This document shows positions 1-8,738 of a stretch of DNA of 21,399 bases, one piece after another. Below the pieces are notes generated by a model. The model had not been told where the DNA came from. It made no database searches and saw only the letters and a program-made list of their open reading frames with translations. Positions within the stretch are counted from its first letter, which is position 1. Every line of letters begins with the position of its first letter. The DNA is from Phoronis australis (lineage: Eukaryota > Phoronida > Phoronidae): NCBI GenBank assembly GCA_002633005.1, contig NMRA01000490.1, positions 1 through 21,399 on the forward strand, in the 5' to 3' direction. The translations under genes and the position numbers were made by a program.

Positions 1-984
1 GCGTGTGTAAGTTTAAAGTTTTTCAGCAGGAAACCAGAATATGTGATAAGTGTGACGAACGCACGTGCCATTTTTTCAAAACCGCGCGTGCCAAATGTGC
101 CAGTTAAAATAGTTGAAACGACTTCAACTACGCGGCAAATCTTGATCTTCCTTGTTCAGGCTTTTCAATTTTCGTTGGTTCTGACAATTTAAATTATTAA
201 TTCTTCGTTAGCGTTAATACTAATAAATTTGAGTAAACGCATGTCAACGTCACGATAGCGCAACCAGTCTGTGGGTGCGAATTGTACTAAAACGCCAGAG
301 ACGTCCTTCTCAAAGAGTTGCTCGCCCATTCACGAGTATAACAACTGAAACAACGTTTTTGATTATTTCACAGTGAACATTTCTATCAAACAAAATTCGG
401 ATATCTTACTGATACCATTTTTTGCTTTGAAACTATATTTTAGATGAATTTTACTGAAAAGACACCTCCGCTTCGGAGACTGGTATAACGTTAAAAATTA
501 AAATAAACAGGCTTTAATATTTCAGAAAATAGGTACTTTTACATGGGTTCGTTGATACTTGACTCAATAATGAGGCGTCTATATATCGTATGAAATTAGC
601 ATGGTCAGAAACAACCAACATACGTATCATAACAGCAAGCCCTTACCTGGGCCAGCGCACCTCGTGCATGACCGGAAGCACAACCTGGACATTTGTGCCG
701 AATTGGTTACGCACGCTCCGTATGCAGCTCTTGCTACGCAGATGTGAATTTTGTTTATGCAAAACTCGTTTTTGGGCCATTCGGATTCAGCTGACGAGAA
801 AAATGAAAATGCTTCAGCGACCTATCGAACTTAAAGTTACAAGTAGAAAGATTATTGTCACTGCGTGACAATAATGAACTCTGCGCGTGCGTATTACTGG
901 AATTGTTATGGGAAGTTACTGATAGTTAACCGTTTACAATTATTAGAAGGAATTCTTTGAGATTGTAGGACAAATTACATGTTG
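1..984. other. Intergenic stretch, no gene recognised
   Basis: No coding region could be supported. The longest open frame (590-868, +, 92 codons) shows no domain, no compositional signal and no recognisable family resemblance, so it is treated as chance. A perfect small palindrome lies at 851-875 and is listed separately. The right end grades into the repeat array that starts around 985. Confidence 0.6.
851..875. repeat. Perfect 11-bp inverted repeat with 3-nt loop
   Basis: ATTATTGTCAC at 851-861 is the exact reverse complement of 865-875, separated by TGC. It would fold as a short hairpin on either strand. No flanking element or gene that would give it a role was recognised. Confidence 0.7.
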
Positions 985-1193
985 ATATTTTGATGACCTT
1001 TCAACTAATTAATCTCTTCCGGTGCATTATGAGCCTCTATGAGGGAATAATTGTAATCTCGATTGAAATTGTGGTTAATGCTATGAATCCCAGATGTTTT
1101 ACTTTAAGCACTTCAGAATACAAGACGAATGAATTGGCCAAACTTTCAGAAGAAAAGTGCACTTAATGACCCCATGGGTGCACCAAATGATCC

Positions 1194-1627
1194 GAAAATT
1201 TAGAATTCAAACTCAATCACATTTAGTAAACAGACATGTAATTTTGAAGTCTGTAGCTCAAAATTTTAGTTTGCACTCAATGACCTTTGACCTAGTTTTT
1301 CTGATCGGTTAGACCTATTGCGAGGTAAAGTAGGGTATTCAACTGGCATGTTGACTTACACCAGTCTGCTGAAATTGAAAAGAATTACTTGAAAAACGTA
1401 AGAGATATTACATTTTGAACGTTTGCACTAATTGACCTTATCCGGTGCATTTTAAGCATCTTTAGGAGAATTATTGCAAAGACCATGGAAAATGTGTTTA
1501 ACGCTGAGAATCACAGATGTCTAACGGTTGACACATCAGAATACTTGTTGATTAAAAAGGTCAAATTTTCAGAAGAAAAATGCACCTAATGACCCCATGT
1601 TTGCACTAAATAACCTGAACCTTTGGA
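1194..1627. repeat. Copy 1 of an identical 434-bp duplication
   Basis: By line-by-line comparison this stretch is identical to 1629-2062. The two copies are separated only by the ambiguous base N at 1628. Neighbouring units of the same array differ by many substitutions, so perfect identity across a single N points to an overlap or gap-join artefact in the assembly. A very recent unit duplication is the alternative. Confidence 0.85.
1281..1293 (-). promoter_or_regulatory. DR1 nuclear-receptor-type motif in satellite unit
   Basis: The minus strand reads AGGTCAAAGGTCA: two AGGTCA half-sites spaced by one base, the classic DR1 arrangement bound by HNF4, RXR and COUP-TF type receptors. The same 13-mer recurs at 1716-1728 and 2139-2151, once in each of these satellite units. 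Binding is not shown by the sequence and the motif may simply be part of the repeat. Confidence 0.45.
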
Positions 1628-1628
1628 N

Positions 1629-2062
1629 GAAAATTTAGAATTCAAACTCAATCACATTTAGTAAACAGACATGTAATTTTGAAGTCTGTAGCTCAAAATT
1701 TTAGTTTGCACTCAATGACCTTTGACCTAGTTTTTCTGATCGGTTAGACCTATTGCGAGGTAAAGTAGGGTATTCAACTGGCATGTTGACTTACACCAGT
1801 CTGCTGAAATTGAAAAGAATTACTTGAAAAACGTAAGAGATATTACATTTTGAACGTTTGCACTAATTGACCTTATCCGGTGCATTTTAAGCATCTTTAG
1901 GAGAATTATTGCAAAGACCATGGAAAATGTGTTTAACGCTGAGAATCACAGATGTCTAACGGTTGACACATCAGAATACTTGTTGATTAAAAAGGTCAAA
2001 TTTTCAGAAGAAAAATGCACCTAATGACCCCATGTTTGCACTAAATAACCTGAACCTTTGGA
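1629..2062. repeat. Copy 2 of an identical 434-bp duplication
   Basis: Identical to 1194-1627, with a period of 435 including the N. After 2062 the sequence continues into a diverged third unit, whereas copy 1 at the matching point meets the N. This is the pattern expected where two overlapping contig ends were joined without being merged. Confidence 0.85.
1716..1728 (-). promoter_or_regulatory. DR1 nuclear-receptor-type motif in satellite unit
   Basis: Same perfect DR1 13-mer as at 1281-1293, in the duplicated unit. If the duplication is an assembly artefact, this copy is not real. Confidence 0.4.
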
Positions 2063-2138
2063 TTCCGATTTGATTTACCTGTGACAATCAGACCTGTCAA
2101 TTTGAAGTGTCTAGCTCAAAATTTTAGTTCGCACCTAA

Positions 2139-2151
2139 TGACCTTTGACCT
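2139..2151 (-). promoter_or_regulatory. DR1 nuclear-receptor-type motif in diverged satellite unit
   Basis: The same perfect DR1 13-mer is kept in a unit whose surrounding sequence differs from the other copies at many sites. Conservation of this block against a diverged background is the main reason to list it. Confidence 0.45.
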
Positions 2152-2429
2152 ATTTCACCTGATTGGATGACCCGATTACTTAGAAAAGTATTTTTTAAAT
2201 TGTCATGTTGACTTATACCTGTGCACCGAATTTGAAAAAGATAGCTTTAAAACTGAAGGAGGAGTAGCATTTTGAAAATTGAATGACCTTTGCACCAAGC
2301 GACCTCTTCCGGTGTAATATGGAATATGATTATATAACCAATCAAAAATTATATACTGTCAAAAGTCACATGCTGAATTTAAAGACCGTACCTGAACCAA
2401 TTTGGAGTTATTAAGCCTCAAAGTTGGTC

Positions 2430-2487
2430 AGAAGAAGAATAAGAAGAATATGAAGAATAAGAAGAATAAGAATAAAATTGAAGAAAA
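2430..2487 (+). repeat. GAA/AAGAAT purine-rich microsatellite
   Basis: Imperfect tandem AAGAAT and AAGAAGAAT units make a nearly pure purine tract at the downstream border of the satellite array. An overlapping Lys/Asn-rich open frame (2402-2599) is a by-product of the repeat and is not called as a gene. Confidence 0.75.
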
Positions 2488-2501
2488 CCCAGGAACAACA
2501 A

Positions 2502-2527
2502 TACCCTGCGCTTACACGCGCAGGGTA
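2502..2527. repeat. 10-bp perfect inverted repeat (hairpin)
   Basis: TACCCTGCGC at 2502-2511 pairs perfectly with 2518-2527 around the 6-nt loop TTACAC. It is GC-rich in an AT-rich setting and sits just after the purine tract. No terminator-like role is expected in an animal genome; it may be a relic of a mobile element end. Confidence 0.6.
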
Positions 2528-3040
2528 ATTAGCAACAAAACAACTTGTAGAAATAGACACGACGTTATTATACTGTTAACATGGTACCTGTATACTTGAT
2601 TTCGCAAAAACTTTGAAAAGATTAAAACAGGATTACATTTAGAGTAAATCAAGACGACACGATTGGTTTGAACTGCAATTATTGATATTCAGAATACCTT
2701 ACGCTCTTGGTCCAGAAGATACCTCTGTTCTGTGTGGTGAACGCTTTAGCATTGCCAAAGCTTACACATCTTTTCTTAAGTCTCCCATCACCAAAGGGCG
2801 AATTTATCAAACAACTGGAATTTTTTTTCAGTTTATTTGGAGTAGAAGAATGATAAAATTTCTCGTAATTCAATGGTTCATAATTATAAAAATTGTGGTC
2901 TTAACATGATTCATTTAGTTTCCTTTATTAAAGCTCTTAAAGTAACGTGGTTAAAAAGATTATAAATGGGCAAAATAAGTCGAATTAGATAGATATTTTG
3001 CAGAATTCAAGTCAATTTGACATTGAAAAGATGACCAATG
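2528..3040. other. Gap between repeats, no gene recognised
   Basis: Open frames of 64 to 75 codons occur on both strands around 2679-2909, but they overlap each other and show no domain. Nothing here could be assigned. The right part may include undetected LINE sequence leading into the remnant at 3041. Confidence 0.5.
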
Positions 3041-3980
3041 GAGGAAACTATTTTTTAAAATGGTAGCCCAGTCCACAGGGAGTCCTTTTGGCAAGGATGT
3101 GTTTGTTTCAACATTTGAGTTTGGTTCGACATTAAACGAGGTCAAAGAAGATGACAGGATACTGTCCCTTCTTTTATGGCATAATACAAAGGTTCAAATT
3201 GGAGAAAAACCAATATTTTACTTGGAATGAAAAGCCTGTGAGATTCTTAGGTGATTTATTTGACGAAAACGGACATTTGTTGTCATGCAACAGTTTTGCA
3301 TACAAATTTGGTTTTAAACCTTTTTGACACTTTATTGCAGACTGAGAGATTCAAGTGCACAAGTGTCTCAACCAAATATCCCACAACTCTAGCACTTGGC
3401 GAAAAATTAGAAAGGTACTCGTGATATGTATGATACTTTTCTTACAACTTTGTTTCAAAAACCAAAAGGATTAGAAAAATGGGAAAATACTATTAGTGTT
3501 GTAAGATCAATGACCCAATGTTAGACTCTAGATGGTTTCAAAATGAGAATTGTACACATAAGTTTAGCAACAAATAACTTTTTAAGGCGAATGGGTATTT
3601 CTCCAACTGGGCGATATACCTGTTGTAGGAATGAACCCGGAAGTTTAGAACATTTATTATGTGGCAATACTCTTTAAGCCTTTTTGGAAAAGAATAGCTG
3701 AATATCATTTTCACGCAGAGAACGTCGATATATCGATAGATTTTCAGACTGTCATATTTGATAAAACTCGAAAAGCTAATGAACTGTTAAATCTTATCTT
3801 AAATAATGAATGAGAGACGGCTAGACATACATGGAAGCTCAGAGTAAGTCTGTTCCTGGAATGCAAACGGTTGGACATCAAATAACAAATGTCTGAAACA
3901 GAAAGTAATTCATGGATCCGAAGCAGACGTTTTCTGTATCGTTCAAACCCATTTAGCAAAAACTGCTAGTATTTTTGTAG
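3041..3980 (+). pseudogene. Decayed C-terminal part of a LINE reverse transcriptase
   Basis: Translated across several frames, this stretch follows the region after the RT domain of APE-type LINEs from invertebrates. Near 3170-3270 it gives a LLLWHN...GEKPIFYLEWNEK-like segment followed by LGDLFDENGHLLS, the usual post-RT motif. Near 3540-3660 it gives RIVHISLATNNFLRRMGIS followed by a CC..E...LEHLLC cysteine-histidine motif, the putative nucleic-acid-binding tail. A degenerate end of the same protein follows to about 3960. Frameshifts and stops (for example the TGA near 3228) show it is dead. RT and endonuclease are absent on its left. It lies upstream of, and in the same orientation as, a second LINE fragment that has exactly the missing parts. 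The LINE clade (CR1/L2-like) is an inference. Confidence 0.65.
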
Positions 3981-4049
3981 ATGAGTTTGTTTGGTATTAC
4001 TGTAATATATATATACCATATAATAGAAACGCTATGCATAGGCGTGCTA

Positions 4050-5098
4050 TTAGACCGTGTATGGGTTAGGGGTATTAGTTAAGCCATCCTTTATTACAGA
4101 AATATAGTGTTAAGGTTGTTGATAAATATCATGATGGTATAATTGGACTGCAGTTTACTAATGCGATTTCTGATTAAAAGTTTGTTTTATCTACCTTCAG
4201 AAAATTTCCCTTGTGGGTGTGACAAGAGCACTGTTATGCTCATTTGTTGTGTCAGTTGTATTCCCTCGATGGTGTTGATTCTTTACTGTCGCAGAATGTG
4301 TTATTGTGTGTTTCCATCATGTAGTTTAGTCATAACTTTCTGTTGTTGTTAATCACCACTTTCTTAGAGTAGAAGATGTGGAGTAATATTTCCCATTCCT
4401 CGAACCGCTTGTTTGTGACCATAATGCATCCTTTATTCCTTTGTCTTATTTGATTGATTAATTCGCGTTTATCTAGTCTTTATATATATTATTTTCACTT
4501 GTATTGAGTAGAAGTAGTCTTATGAGCAGTATTAGTAGTATAATCAGCGGTTTCTCCGCATTGAGAGTTGTTATCATCATTTAACAAATTTAGATCCTTT
4601 ATATTTATGTGGAGACTTTAATGCCCGTATAATAGACATGACAAATTATGTACAGTATGTCTATGTAACCGCCAGCAGACAGCCTTTATTTTTAGATGGT
4701 TCTAAATATAGGCACGGGGATTCCGTCAGTGAATTTTGTATTGACTCAAACGTCTGTGCTCTCAATGGGTGAGTAACCATACATTGTTATCGGGAAGGGG
4801 TTCTTCTGATGTTCACTGCGTCCTTACGCAACATGAAAATTTATCTAATTGTGCGCAATTGGAAATTTATACACCCGGAGAATTGGTAAACAAATTTGAT
4901 CCTCTGAGTGAGCTTTCTGGTGCTTGCCATATGACAGATCCTTCATTACTTGACTTCTATTTTTCCATACATTATAATGACAACCTTTCACATTTAAAAG
5001 AAGTTGGCATTGATTCCCACAAAGTTACAGAAAGCTGTGGTCAATTCCCGAAGGCTTTATGCATTCTGAAATTGTTAACACTGCTATGCAAGAATTAA
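4050..5098 (+). pseudogene. Decayed LINE apurinic-type endonuclease domain
   Basis: This is the N-terminal endonuclease of a non-LTR retrotransposon, the domain that nicks target DNA to prime reverse transcription. Visible motifs are a VDKYHDGIIGLQF segment near 4110-4150, YLPSENFPCGCD near 4190-4230, CGDFNARIID near 4610-4635 (the Asp-Asn catalytic core) and RGSSDVHCVLT near 4795-4825 (the last conserved Asp region). These are in different frames: a frameshift lies near 4768, and the spacing between the second and third motifs (about 400 bp) is several times the usual one, suggesting roughly 300 bp of inserted sequence at about 4260-4580. The endonuclease is therefore inactive. It continues in the same direction into the linker and RT. 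Confidence 0.7.
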
Positions 5099-5729
5099 TT
5101 GATTCTATTTTGGTCTGCAGAGCAACCCAAAAAAACATTGACTATATGTAGAGTAGGTTTTGTAAGTGCATATTTGATGAGATGGACAGAAAATTAGTTT
5201 GCTATAACACAAAGCAGGTGAGAAAGAAATTTAGAACAAGCAAACCCAATTGGCGTGCTGAATTTTCCAAGCTTTGGAAAGATGTAAGTTTCAAAGAGAA
5301 AAGTTTTTGAAATGCATGGGCTCTCGAGAAGAACATTCTTTACTGAGATCCCAATGCCTAAGTGCTCAGGTAATATTTGATAATGTTGACAGGAGGATCG
5401 AAAGAAAACTTCTGAGAGATCAAGTTGACATTATAGCATCTTTAAATTTCAATAACCCCATAGAAATTTGGAAGTATAGTAAGAACTTGGGCCCCTTCTT
5501 TATAAAGAGAATGCCCATGGAGGTATACGATGATATTGGAAATGTTATCCAATAACCAATATGTTTTTAATAAATGGAAGAACGAGTATGAGTCGTTATA
5601 CAATGGTCCAATTTTAAATAATTTTGAGCGTGAATTTTATGCTGATATGCTTCTCAAAAAGCTGATATTGAGCCGTTATTTAATCTTCTCTTCGATGAAA
5701 ATAATATTTTGAATAAAATTATTACTCAC
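5099..5729 (+). pseudogene. LINE linker between endonuclease and RT
   Basis: Conserved-looking linker features of this LINE type are visible: an FDEMDRKL...KPNWRAEF..LW segment at about 5170-5280, the IERKLLRDQVDIIASL...NPIEIWKYSKNLGP region at about 5398-5490, and NKWKNEYESLYNGP at about 5565-5610. Frames change near 5275 and 5540, and a stop interrupts near 5148. It joins the endonuclease remnant to the RT remnant and shows that both come from one insertion. Confidence 0.65.
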
Positions 5730-6530
5730 AATGAAGTTAAGCGATTGGTGATGAAATCTAAAGATACTAAAAGCAGTGGGAATTGATCAATTATGTTATG
5801 AAGTATGTAAAAATGATACCGCTATTGACCCCTTGTCGTATTTGTTCCAAATGGTTTTTCGTTACGGCATGGTTCCTAGTTTATGGGCTAAATCGTTATT
5901 ATGCCAATCCCACTGGGTTCACAGAAGGACCCGCGCGTCCCGCTGAGTTATAGATGTATCAGCTTGTTGTCCAACATAGACAAGATGAATAGTATTATAT
6001 TGAACAATAGAATGGTTGTGTACGTGGAGGAAAACAGGCTCCTTATTGATGAGCAAAATGACTTTTGTCGTGGCAGAGCATGTGTTGATCACGTCTTTGT
6101 TTTGACCTCGGTTATACCTAAGCGCTTGAATAAAAACAATCCACATTTGTGACTTTTATAGATATGCAAAAAGCTTTTGACTGGGTAGATATATATATAT
6201 ATAGTTTACTTTTTAAAATGCTAGATCTGATGATAATTTCAAAGTTCATTGAATCGGATAAAATATCTATGCTGAGACTCAATCCTGTGTTAAATTTAAT
6301 AATACCTTTACGGACTCGTTTTATACACCTTGTGGGGTCAAGCAAGATGTTTTAGCACCTACTCTTTTCGCACTATTTATAAATGATTTGGCAACGGAAT
6401 TAAAACAGTCAAATTTAGGAATTCCTATTGGTGCTGATAATGTTTCATCTTTGTTTTATGCGAATGTTTTTGTAGTACTTGCCGAAAGGGAAGAAATTTT
6501 GCAAATGAATTTCGAATTGTCAGATACAAC
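5730..6530 (+). pseudogene. Decayed and truncated LINE reverse transcriptase
   Basis: RT blocks appear in order. LSYRCISLLSN with a following K and LNNR (5941-6015) and DEQNDFCRGRACVDHVF (6045-6105) belong to the finger/palm blocks. FIDMQKAFDWVD (6150-6190) carries the first catalytic Asp. GVKQDVLAPTLFALFINDLA (6335-6395) lacks the Gly after Gln seen in the family. The active-site box that should read YADD reads YANV near 6458-6470, so the catalytic Asp pair is lost. At least three frame changes occur, near 5925, 6120-6150 and 6350. The match stops at about 6528, immediately before the fold-back sequence, so thumb and C-terminal tail are missing. Confidence 0.75.
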
Positions 6531-6540
6531 CGTGTAATAA

Positions 6541-6646
6541 CCCTCGTGGATTTTGTAGAATTATCACCCTCGGGGCTAACGCCCCTCGGGCGATAATTCT
6601 CCAAAATCCACTCGGGCTCTGGATAACGGGGATAACGACTTTGCCA
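6541..6646. mobile_element. Fold-back (MITE-like) sequence
   Basis: The core is a long hairpin: 6546-6576 pairs with 6581-6611 at 27 of 31 positions around the 4-nt loop TAAC. The arms are GC-rich (CCCTCGGGG / CCCCTCGGG) against an AT-rich background. The octamer TGTAATAA occurs at 6533-6540 and again at 6647-6654, which would fit an 8-bp target-site duplication as in hAT-type elements. However, the sequence just inside the octamers is not clearly inverted, so the exact ends are uncertain. The LINE RT homology ends right beside it. It has no coding capacity. Confidence 0.55.
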
Positions 6647-6654
6647 TGTAATAA

Positions 6655-7331
6655 TCTCTATTTACGACATTAGTAATCAATTAACGCCTCTAACAATTAC
6701 GAATTTTAGGACGTAATTTACGTGCATACAGTTCGCGGGTTTCGCCAACGATATACTTCGTGATAGTTGCGTGCGTGCAGTAAACGAGACGCATTGTCAA
6801 TGGCATGGTTATCCAAATGGTAAAACGTATACATGAAGTACTTGTTGTCAGATTAAGGAAGTTTCATGGACGTTTTGAAGGAGCTGTACTGTTGGAACGT
6901 GCACATGAAGTTAGTTTTAACAAAACTCATCCTTCGTCTTCATTCACAGTGATTGGTACTCTGTTTTGGTTTTCAAGACTGACGGCACAGCTTCAAAACA
7001 GTAAACATTATTCGTTTTCCACTCTCGTAAATTATTTGTCAACTTAGTAATGGCTAATAAACGCCCGACGTAATATGTGTTCCAGCCATTGCTGCGAAAC
7101 TTTGACGTGCAAAGTACTTCTGAGGCACTTTCAGAGACTGTTGCACTTGTTAATTCAACAGGATGTCTCTATACACTGTATATATCTGGCTCTTTCTTGA
7201 CTAACGCTGTAATTGCTGATTCTGTAAGTGCAACTCAACTGTAACTTAATTTTTATTTTAATGCTTAACTTAAATTCAACTGATTTTCACCAACTTGTAC
7301 CTGGGTCTTTATAGTCTATTGCAATGCAGTG
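6655..7331. other. Stretch without recognised gene
   Basis: An 80-codon open frame at 6805-7047 (+) begins with MVIQMVKRIHEVLVVRLRK but matches no family recognisable by eye. No splice-flanked exon stands out. The LINE sequence truncated at 6528 does not resume here. The right end leads into the heat-shock-type cluster at 7332. Confidence 0.5.
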
Positions 7332-7372
7332 GAACATTCACCAATACAAGAACATTCTAGAAATTTCCAGAA
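7332..7372. promoter_or_regulatory. Heat-shock element cluster
   Basis: At 7350-7372 there are five contiguous alternating GAA and TTC triplets, each separated by exactly two bases (GAA 7350, TTC 7355, GAA 7360, TTC 7365, GAA 7370). This is a perfect five-unit binding site for heat-shock factor trimers. A further GAA-nn-TTC pair lies at 7332-7339. A TATA-like sequence follows 43 bp downstream. By rough base-composition reasoning such a run is very unlikely by chance in 21 kb. No gene start was recognised to its right, so the site may be part of an LTR or other element promoter. Confidence 0.65.
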
Positions 7373-7410
7373 TCTACCCCAACTATTCCGTCTACTCCTG
7401 ATAATGAGAT

Positions 7411-7824
7411 TCCTTATATAGTACGACGAAACATACTACAACTACAAAGGTTTATACAACTTTTATGAGGCATTATTTTGTTATGCCCATGACGAAAACC
7501 AGTGAGTTTTGACAGTGCCAAGGAAAAGTTTTTTTGTGCAAATTTCACTTCATTCATCTGAGACTCACTACCAGAATGGTGGAATGTAACATAAAATGTA
7601 ATTAAAACATGTCAATATCAGTATTAGACTCGGTAGAATTAAAAACATCTCCTAAGTCAATTATATCAGTTAAAGCGATTAGTAATCAATCTTTCTTCGC
7701 AACTGGTTTCAAATTATTCACTTGCAGAACTGGTGGTAATTTAAGGGCTTGAAAAGAGTTAACTGCTCGTCATTTTTTAAGACCAGTGTCTACAAACTTT
7801 CTCGTCACGTCGTTATTTCATGTG
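7411..7824 (+). repeat. Left copy of diverged direct repeat flanking the gypsy element
   Basis: Matches 13897-14265 in the same orientation through shared blocks such as CTACAACTACAAAGG, ACCAGAATGGTGG, ATATCAGTTAAAGCGAT and GCAGAACTGGTGGTAATTT. Substitutions are frequent. This copy has about 90 bp extra near 7475-7560, while the right copy has about 30 bp extra near 14105-14145. The repeat is thus considerably older than the LTR pair. It is non-coding and of unknown type. Confidence 0.8.
7415..7421 (+). promoter_or_regulatory. TATA-like sequence downstream of heat-shock cluster
   Basis: TATATAG lies 43 bp to the right of the five-unit heat-shock site, a spacing common in heat-inducible promoters. 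The window is AT-rich, so the TATA match alone carries little weight. The role is inferred only from its position. Confidence 0.3.
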
Positions 7825-8095
7825 CCGAGCATGATATTGAGGGGTAACTATAAATTCTTTGCAGACTGCACTTCCTGCAAGGAACACAGAAGCAGGGATA
7901 TCTGACGCAATTCACAGAAGAACTCGACCCGATGTAATTAGTTTTTGTTACCGTCATAATCGGTTTACATCCACATCACCTCGTATACACTTGATCTCAC
8001 CTCCTGTTCTATGCTCCAGCCAGTGCTGCATTGCATTGTAATGTACTTTCGAAACACATCCAGCAAATGTTACTCCAATCAATTACATACCTCAT
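7825..8095. other. Unique spacer between flank repeat and LTR
   Basis: No gene or element recognised; the 60-codon frame at 7859-8041 is taken as chance. Its last five bases, CTCAT (8091-8095), are the left flank of the retrotransposon and resemble GTCAT (13895-13899) on the right. Confidence 0.5.
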
Positions 8096-8530
8096 TGTCA
8101 GATGTTTGACTGTGGGTTTGTTGAAAAGGTAGCTATGCTTTGAAGTTGTGCGTAGATGGAGAGTGAATAATCAAATCCAGTAATTAATTTATTATATGAT
8201 AACCCCTAATTAGACAAATGAAACCTATTGTTAATTTAAGTAATCAACTACAAAGAGTAACTACACTAGCGCCCTCTTTAAAGATTACTTTAATCAAACA
8301 ACCAAAACAATCAAATGTCTTATCTGCTATCCAAGCTAGGACTCTCCACTTGTTGGATGTCTGTCCTGTTCGTGAATCTTCGAACTACACACACTGTATA
8401 GCGACATTGTACCTGTTGGTCACCGTCTCTGGTGATGCAACACTTCAGGTAGTATCTTACTACCCACAATGCAAGTGACAAGCTCTTAGTTAACTTCCTG
8501 TTCGTTAACCCTTGCCCTTGCCAAGATCCT

Positions 8531-8543
8531 TTCTAGAATCTTC
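8531..8543. promoter_or_regulatory. Three-unit heat-shock-type site in 3' LTR
   Basis: TTC-nn-GAA-nn-TTC at exact spacing (8531, 8536, 8541), followed by an imperfect fourth unit. The identical site is at 13500-13512 in the other LTR. Confidence 0.5.
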
Positions 8544-8725
8544 CACGAGATGGCTCTGTCGTACAATTTCCTCTGTACACTGTAGCAAGTCTTTATGCTT
8601 CAACTACTGTAGCGCATCTGATAATCTTCTTGATTTCAGCCCATAATATAACATTCTACTTATTTAGTGATTGGCTAATAAAAACCACATGATCATATCC
8701 AGTCGTATTATTGGCTGTTACAATG

Positions 8726-8738
8726 GAATATTCTTGAA
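8726..8738. promoter_or_regulatory. Second three-unit heat-shock-type site in 3' LTR
   Basis: GAA-nn-TTC-nn-GAA at exact spacing (8726, 8731, 8736). The matching LTR position 13702-13714 keeps all three units although the bases around and between them differ (ATATTCTT here, ATATTCTA there). Confidence 0.5.

Larger units (their letters stand above)
985..2440. repeat. Satellite-like array, period about 430 bp
   Basis: The anchor TCCGGTG recurs at about 1018, 1441, 1876 and 2308, giving spacings of 423, 435 and 432 bp. Between anchors the same order of landmarks repeats: a short motif of type GCACYHAATGACC, a TGACCTTTGACC block, a GGCATGTTGACTTA-like block and an ATTTTGAA block. The outer units (985-1193 and 2063-2440) are clearly diverged from the inner ones, while the two inner units are identical to each other. 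No reading frame is conserved, so this is non-coding repeat DNA. The array ends in a GAA-rich tract. Confidence 0.8.

Noticed and set aside
590-868. 92-codon open frame at the left end
   Set aside because: No domain, no family resemblance and no splice context; such a length is expected by chance on this scale.
2402-2599. Lys/Asn-rich small protein
   Set aside because: Produced by the AAGAAT microsatellite and adjoining hairpin, not by a conserved coding sequence.
4143-4352. Cysteine-rich small secreted protein
   Set aside because: The frame contains YLPSENFPCGCD, which belongs to the LINE endonuclease; the cysteines after it come from out-of-frame reading.
6805-7047. 80-codon open frame
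   Set aside because: Starts well but no recognisable motif, no neighbours to support it and no splice signals assessed as convincing.
7063-8060. Weak similarity between 7063-7130 and 7929-8060 (CCCGAYGTAAT and YTCCAGCCAKTGCTGC blocks)
   Set aside because: Only two short blocks match with very different spacing, so homology could not be supported.
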